Assembly (NCBI GenBank): GCA_964345775.1
Contig: CAYFSO010000068.1
Coordinates: forward strand, 1-16,662
Origin: M55B154 sp964345775
GTDB lineage: Bacteria; Spirochaetota; UBA4802; UB4802
DNA length: 16,662 nucleotides
Reading direction: 5' to 3'
The position numbers and the translations under genes are program-made. How positions within the stretch are numbered: position 1 is the first letter of the stretch; every line of letters starts with the position of its first letter. The notes beneath the pieces were generated by a model. It did not search any database, was not told the DNA's origin, and saw only the letters and a list, made by a program, of their open reading frames with translations. Positions 14,617 to 16,662 of this stretch are shown one piece after another.

Positions 14617-14753
14617 TAGTAACTCCTGTTCAAGTAATATTACAGTATACAGGGTATAGCAAGGTGAAGTATATGCAATAAAAATTTTCTCGAACTTAAT
14701 GGTAAATAATGATATAAGCACCTTATACGGTCATTTTAACGGGGGCGTTGCTC
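14617..14753. promoter_or_regulatory. Divergent promoter region between nitroreductase operon and cation transporter
   Basis: This AT-rich stretch serves two divergent transcripts. For the plus-strand transporter, TCGAAC (14690-14695) and TATAAG (14713-14718) are spaced by 17 bases. For the minus-strand operon, the nitroreductase Shine-Dalgarno AGGAG lies at 14627-14623, and TTATTG then TATACC with 17 bases between form a weak promoter candidate. No metal-responsive operator is recognisable. Confidence 0.4.
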
Positions 14754-15689
14754 ATGTCAGAAAGGATTACATTGATAAAAACTGCTTCGTGGATCGGGAT
14801 CATTGGAAATGCGTTCCTTGCAGTTTTGAAGATTGTGGCGGGTCTTCTGTCCGGCAGTCTTGCTGTTGTGAGTGACGGTATTGACAGTGCGGCGGACGTG
14901 GTCGGTTCCATCATCACCCTATTTACTGCCGTGATCATTAACCAGCCACCTGACAGGGAACACCCGTATGGACACACGCGGGCAGAAACCCTTGCCACCG
15001 CCATACTTGCATTTATAATATTCTTTGCGGGAGCACAACTGCTGCTAACCACTGTGGGAAGTTTCATACGGGGAGAAACCCCGGGCATGCCTTCCTTCCT
15101 TGCCGTATACGTGATCCTCATCTCTATTGCGGGAAAAATATTGCTGGCATTTACACAGTATTATTTCGGGAAAAAGGCAGAAAGTCCCATGCTTATCGCA
15201 AGCGCGAAAAATATGCAGAATGATATACTTATTTCGTCGGGGGTGCTTGCCGGCCTGGGATGTACTTTCTATTTTAACCTGCCCATTCTTGACCCGGTGA
15301 TCGCAACTGTGATAAGCATAATAATAATGAAAACAGCTGTAGAGATCTATCTTGGCATTAATACTGAACTGATGGGTGGCGGAGGTGATGCCCACACCTA
15401 CAAGCATATCAGCGAATCGGTGAGCGAGACCGAGGGAGCATGCAATCCGCACCGGATGAGGATTCGCAAGATGGGAGAACGGTACTTTATCGACCTTGAT
15501 ATCGAGGTTGACGGTAAGCTGAGCGTGGAAAGCGCGCATGCAATAGCCTGCAGGGTTGAAGAAAAGATAAAGGAACGAATAGCAAACGTGTATGATATCA
15601 TGGTACATGTTGAACCGGAAGGGAACATTGAAAAGGCCGAGAAATTCGGCCTTTCCAATGACGATGTTGACAGGATGAAGAAGAAATAA
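14754..15689 (+). CDS. Cation diffusion facilitator (CDF) family divalent-metal efflux transporter
   Basis: Exports divalent metal ions from the cytoplasm by proton antiport. The start is ATG at 14754, eight bases after a G-rich GGGGG; a TTG two codons earlier is less likely. Six membrane helices cover about 10-200. Family signatures: SDGIDSAADV (40-49) gives TM2 ligands D44 and D48; HPYGHTRAETLA (70-81); and NMQNDILIS (153-161) gives TM5 positions N153 and D157, where zinc transporters such as YiiP have His and Asp. The C-terminal cytoplasmic domain (~210-288) has the usual RMRIRKMGERYFIDLDIEV and ends in VYDIMVHVEP. At 311 aa it has the normal length. The Asn at position 153 argues against a simple zinc-only site; Mn, Fe or Co are possible. 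The 3' end of the gene contains a long hairpin. Confidence 0.95.
   Translation: MSERITLIKTASWIGIIGNAFLAVLKIVAGLLSGSLAVVSDGIDSAADVVGSIITLFTAVIINQPPDREHPYGHTRAETLATAILAFIIFFAGAQLLLTTVGSFIRGETPGMPSFLAVYVILISIAGKILLAFTQYYFGKKAESPMLIASAKNMQNDILISSGVLAGLGCTFYFNLPILDPVIATVISIIIMKTAVEIYLGINTELMGGGGDAHTYKHISESVSETEGACNPHRMRIRKMGERYFIDLDIEVDGKLSVESAHAIACRVEEKIKERIANVYDIMVHVEPEGNIEKAEKFGLSNDDVDRMKKK
15626..15660 (+). repeat. Long inverted repeat (hairpin) inside the 3' end of the CDF gene
   Basis: CATTGAAAAGGCCGA (15626-15640) and TCGGCCTTTCCAATG (15646-15660) are complementary at 14 of 15 positions around a five-base loop GAAAT. It encodes NIEKAEKFGLSN within the protein, about 27 bases before the stop. 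No U-tract follows, so it is not a standard intrinsic terminator, although no other terminator separates the two convergent genes. Confidence 0.6.
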
Positions 15690-15693
15690 AGCT

Positions 15694-16662
15694 TCACATC
15701 TGAAAACCGATGGCCGCGCTGGCCTCGACGGTACCTTCTTCCAGGTTGGCAGTAACATCTATGCCGACAGCCGGTATGGCTATCTTTTTCAGGTACAGCC
15801 TGAAACCGCCGCCGGGTCCGTAAAACCAGGTGGTATCGCTTTCTGTTCTGCTGAACATGCCGTTTTCCCAGTACCCCTGAGCAGTTACTGTTCCCCATGA
15901 CAGGTGCAGCCAGGGCACCTCGTACGCGATGAAACCACCGGCGTAAGTATCTGCGGGGATCTGCTCCGGGGGCAGCGCCCTGAATCCTGGTTTTCCGCTT
16001 ATCCTTTCTTCGAACACGTCAGGCAGATCGCCTGCAGCCGCGTGCGCGTAGAGCTTCACCAGGTGATCTGAAAAGCCGCCGAATGAATATACCATCCTCG
16101 ATTCAATACTGTCGTATTCTTTTCCCGTGGCTCCAACGGGGAAACCGTGCAGGTAATCGGTTTTCATGTAAAACCCATGGAGGAATGTGCCGGTATGCCG
16201 CATTGTATCTACCCGCAGGCTAACACCCTGGCCAAGTGACCGGGCATCCCGTATATCGTTTTTATCAGTTTTTTCCCTGTTATACACGTCAGCATTATGA
16301 TACTGGCCTTTCAGGGAAAGGGTAAATGTATCAATAAAACGGTATCCCAGGGAATAATTAACCCGTTGTAACCTGGCATCATACGTTTCGTATATATTCC
16401 CGTTCACATCTGCATTCTCATACCAGTAATCACTTACCTCGGATGATACCCCTCCGGTGAAATTTGATGAACCCAGGTGTGGCGCAATGATGCCAAGGTT
16501 GGTTTTCCAGCCGTTAGTGGAGTATAAACCGCCAACAAAAAGCTTCTTGTTCAGCCCCAGCATGTTCATGTCCATCAGGTAGAATCCCGCCATGCTGTTA
16601 TTGCTGTTTGAGGCGGCAAAGGGCATGGGGATCAATGTCCATTTTTCCCGGGCGCGAATATG
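15694..16662 (-). CDS. Outer-membrane beta-barrel protein, surface-antigen (Omp85-like) type, N-terminus outside window
   Basis: The frame is open to the right window edge, so about 322 C-terminal residues are seen and the signal peptide and any POTRA part are missing. The sequence is a run of alternating amphipathic strands rich in Gly, Tyr, Phe, Asn and Ser, with turns, as in a beta-barrel: LGLNKKLFVGGLYSTNGW, then RVNYSLGYRFIDTFTLSLKG, then VKLYAHAAAGD and others. WTLIPMPFAASNSN followed by GLN, LFVGG and NLGIIAP recalls the opening of the barrel in surface-antigen/Omp85 proteins, but this is by eye. The C-terminus is ASAAIGFQM; a barrel usually ends in Phe or Trp, here Phe is third from last. 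An internal TTG/ATG start at 16635/16626 is unlikely because coding-like sequence continues upstream. It is convergent with the transporter, four bases between stops. Confidence 0.8.
   Translation of the reverse strand, partial: HIRAREKWTLIPMPFAASNSNNSMAGFYLMDMNMLGLNKKLFVGGLYSTNGWKTNLGIIAPHLGSSNFTGGVSSEVSDYWYENADVNGNIYETYDARLQRVNYSLGYRFIDTFTLSLKGQYHNADVYNREKTDKNDIRDARSLGQGVSLRVDTMRHTGTFLHGFYMKTDYLHGFPVGATGKEYDSIESRMVYSFGGFSDHLVKLYAHAAAGDLPDVFEERISGKPGFRALPPEQIPADTYAGGFIAYEVPWLHLSWGTVTAQGYWENGMFSRTESDTTWFYGPGGGFRLYLKKIAIPAVGIDVTANLEEGTVEASAAIGFQM

Noticed and set aside
14617..14721. 35-residue N-terminal extension of the nitroreductase
   Set aside because: The AGGAG six bases before the ATG at 14616 and the family N-terminus place the start downstream; the extension translates promoter sequence.
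15045..15758. 237-aa minus-strand frame opposite the CDF transporter
   Set aside because: Complement of a well-matched CDF gene; His/Phe/Cys-rich composition typical of a shadow.

Overview
The window reads as a stretch of chromosome from a free-living Gram-negative bacterium of moderate GC content. An outer-membrane beta-barrel protein, an internal lipobox, a HAMP-less chemoreceptor, paired cNMP-binding/GGDEF proteins and a REC-PocR-PAS sensor give a Spirochaetota-like flavour. That assignment is an inference from gene content; there is no rRNA or marker gene to confirm it. I see no tRNA, rRNA, CRISPR array, insertion sequence, integrase or phage gene.

Layout, left to right. (1) Positions 1-1370, minus: the N-terminal 456 residues of a response-regulator/PocR/PAS signalling protein whose C-terminus lies outside the window. 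(2) 1613-2776, plus: an unrecognised charged, mostly helical protein, convergent with (3) 2797-4815, minus: a large GC-rich unrecognised protein with a GTG start, a strong Shine-Dalgarno and a good sigma70-type promoter; it has weak GT-A glycosyltransferase-like signatures. (4) 4816-5409: a long intergenic region holding the decayed remnant of a CaCA-type Na+/Ca2+ antiporter, a short repeat-like GC-rich patch and an AT-rich promoter region. (5) 5410-9015, plus: a tight three-gene operon with a RhlB-like DEAD-box RNA helicase carrying a long basic tail and two tandem cNMP-binding/GGDEF proteins. The first GGDEF copy has lost a metal ligand, the first signature glycine and the I-site arginine; the second keeps all of them. 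(6) 9034-9684, minus: a membrane-anchored protein of unknown function. (7) 9831-11390, plus: a chemoreceptor with six membrane segments and no periplasmic domain. (8) 14616-11402, minus: a four-gene operon of nitroreductase, enoyl-CoA hydratase, a DUF3592/lipoprotein-metallophosphatase fusion and a nucleoside 2-deoxyribosyltransferase-like protein. (9) 14754-15689, plus: a cation diffusion facilitator. (10) 15694-16662, minus: the C-terminal part of an outer-membrane beta-barrel protein.

The main theme is signal transduction: a phosphorelay sensor, cyclic-nucleotide/c-di-GMP proteins co-transcribed with an RNA helicase, and a chemoreceptor. The most interesting unit is the helicase plus catalytic/degenerate GGDEF pair, which could couple RNA metabolism to second-messenger signalling. 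Next come the DUF3592-metallophosphatase fusion and the two unrecognised proteins at 1613-4815. Nothing here is a clear-cut new defence or mobile system.
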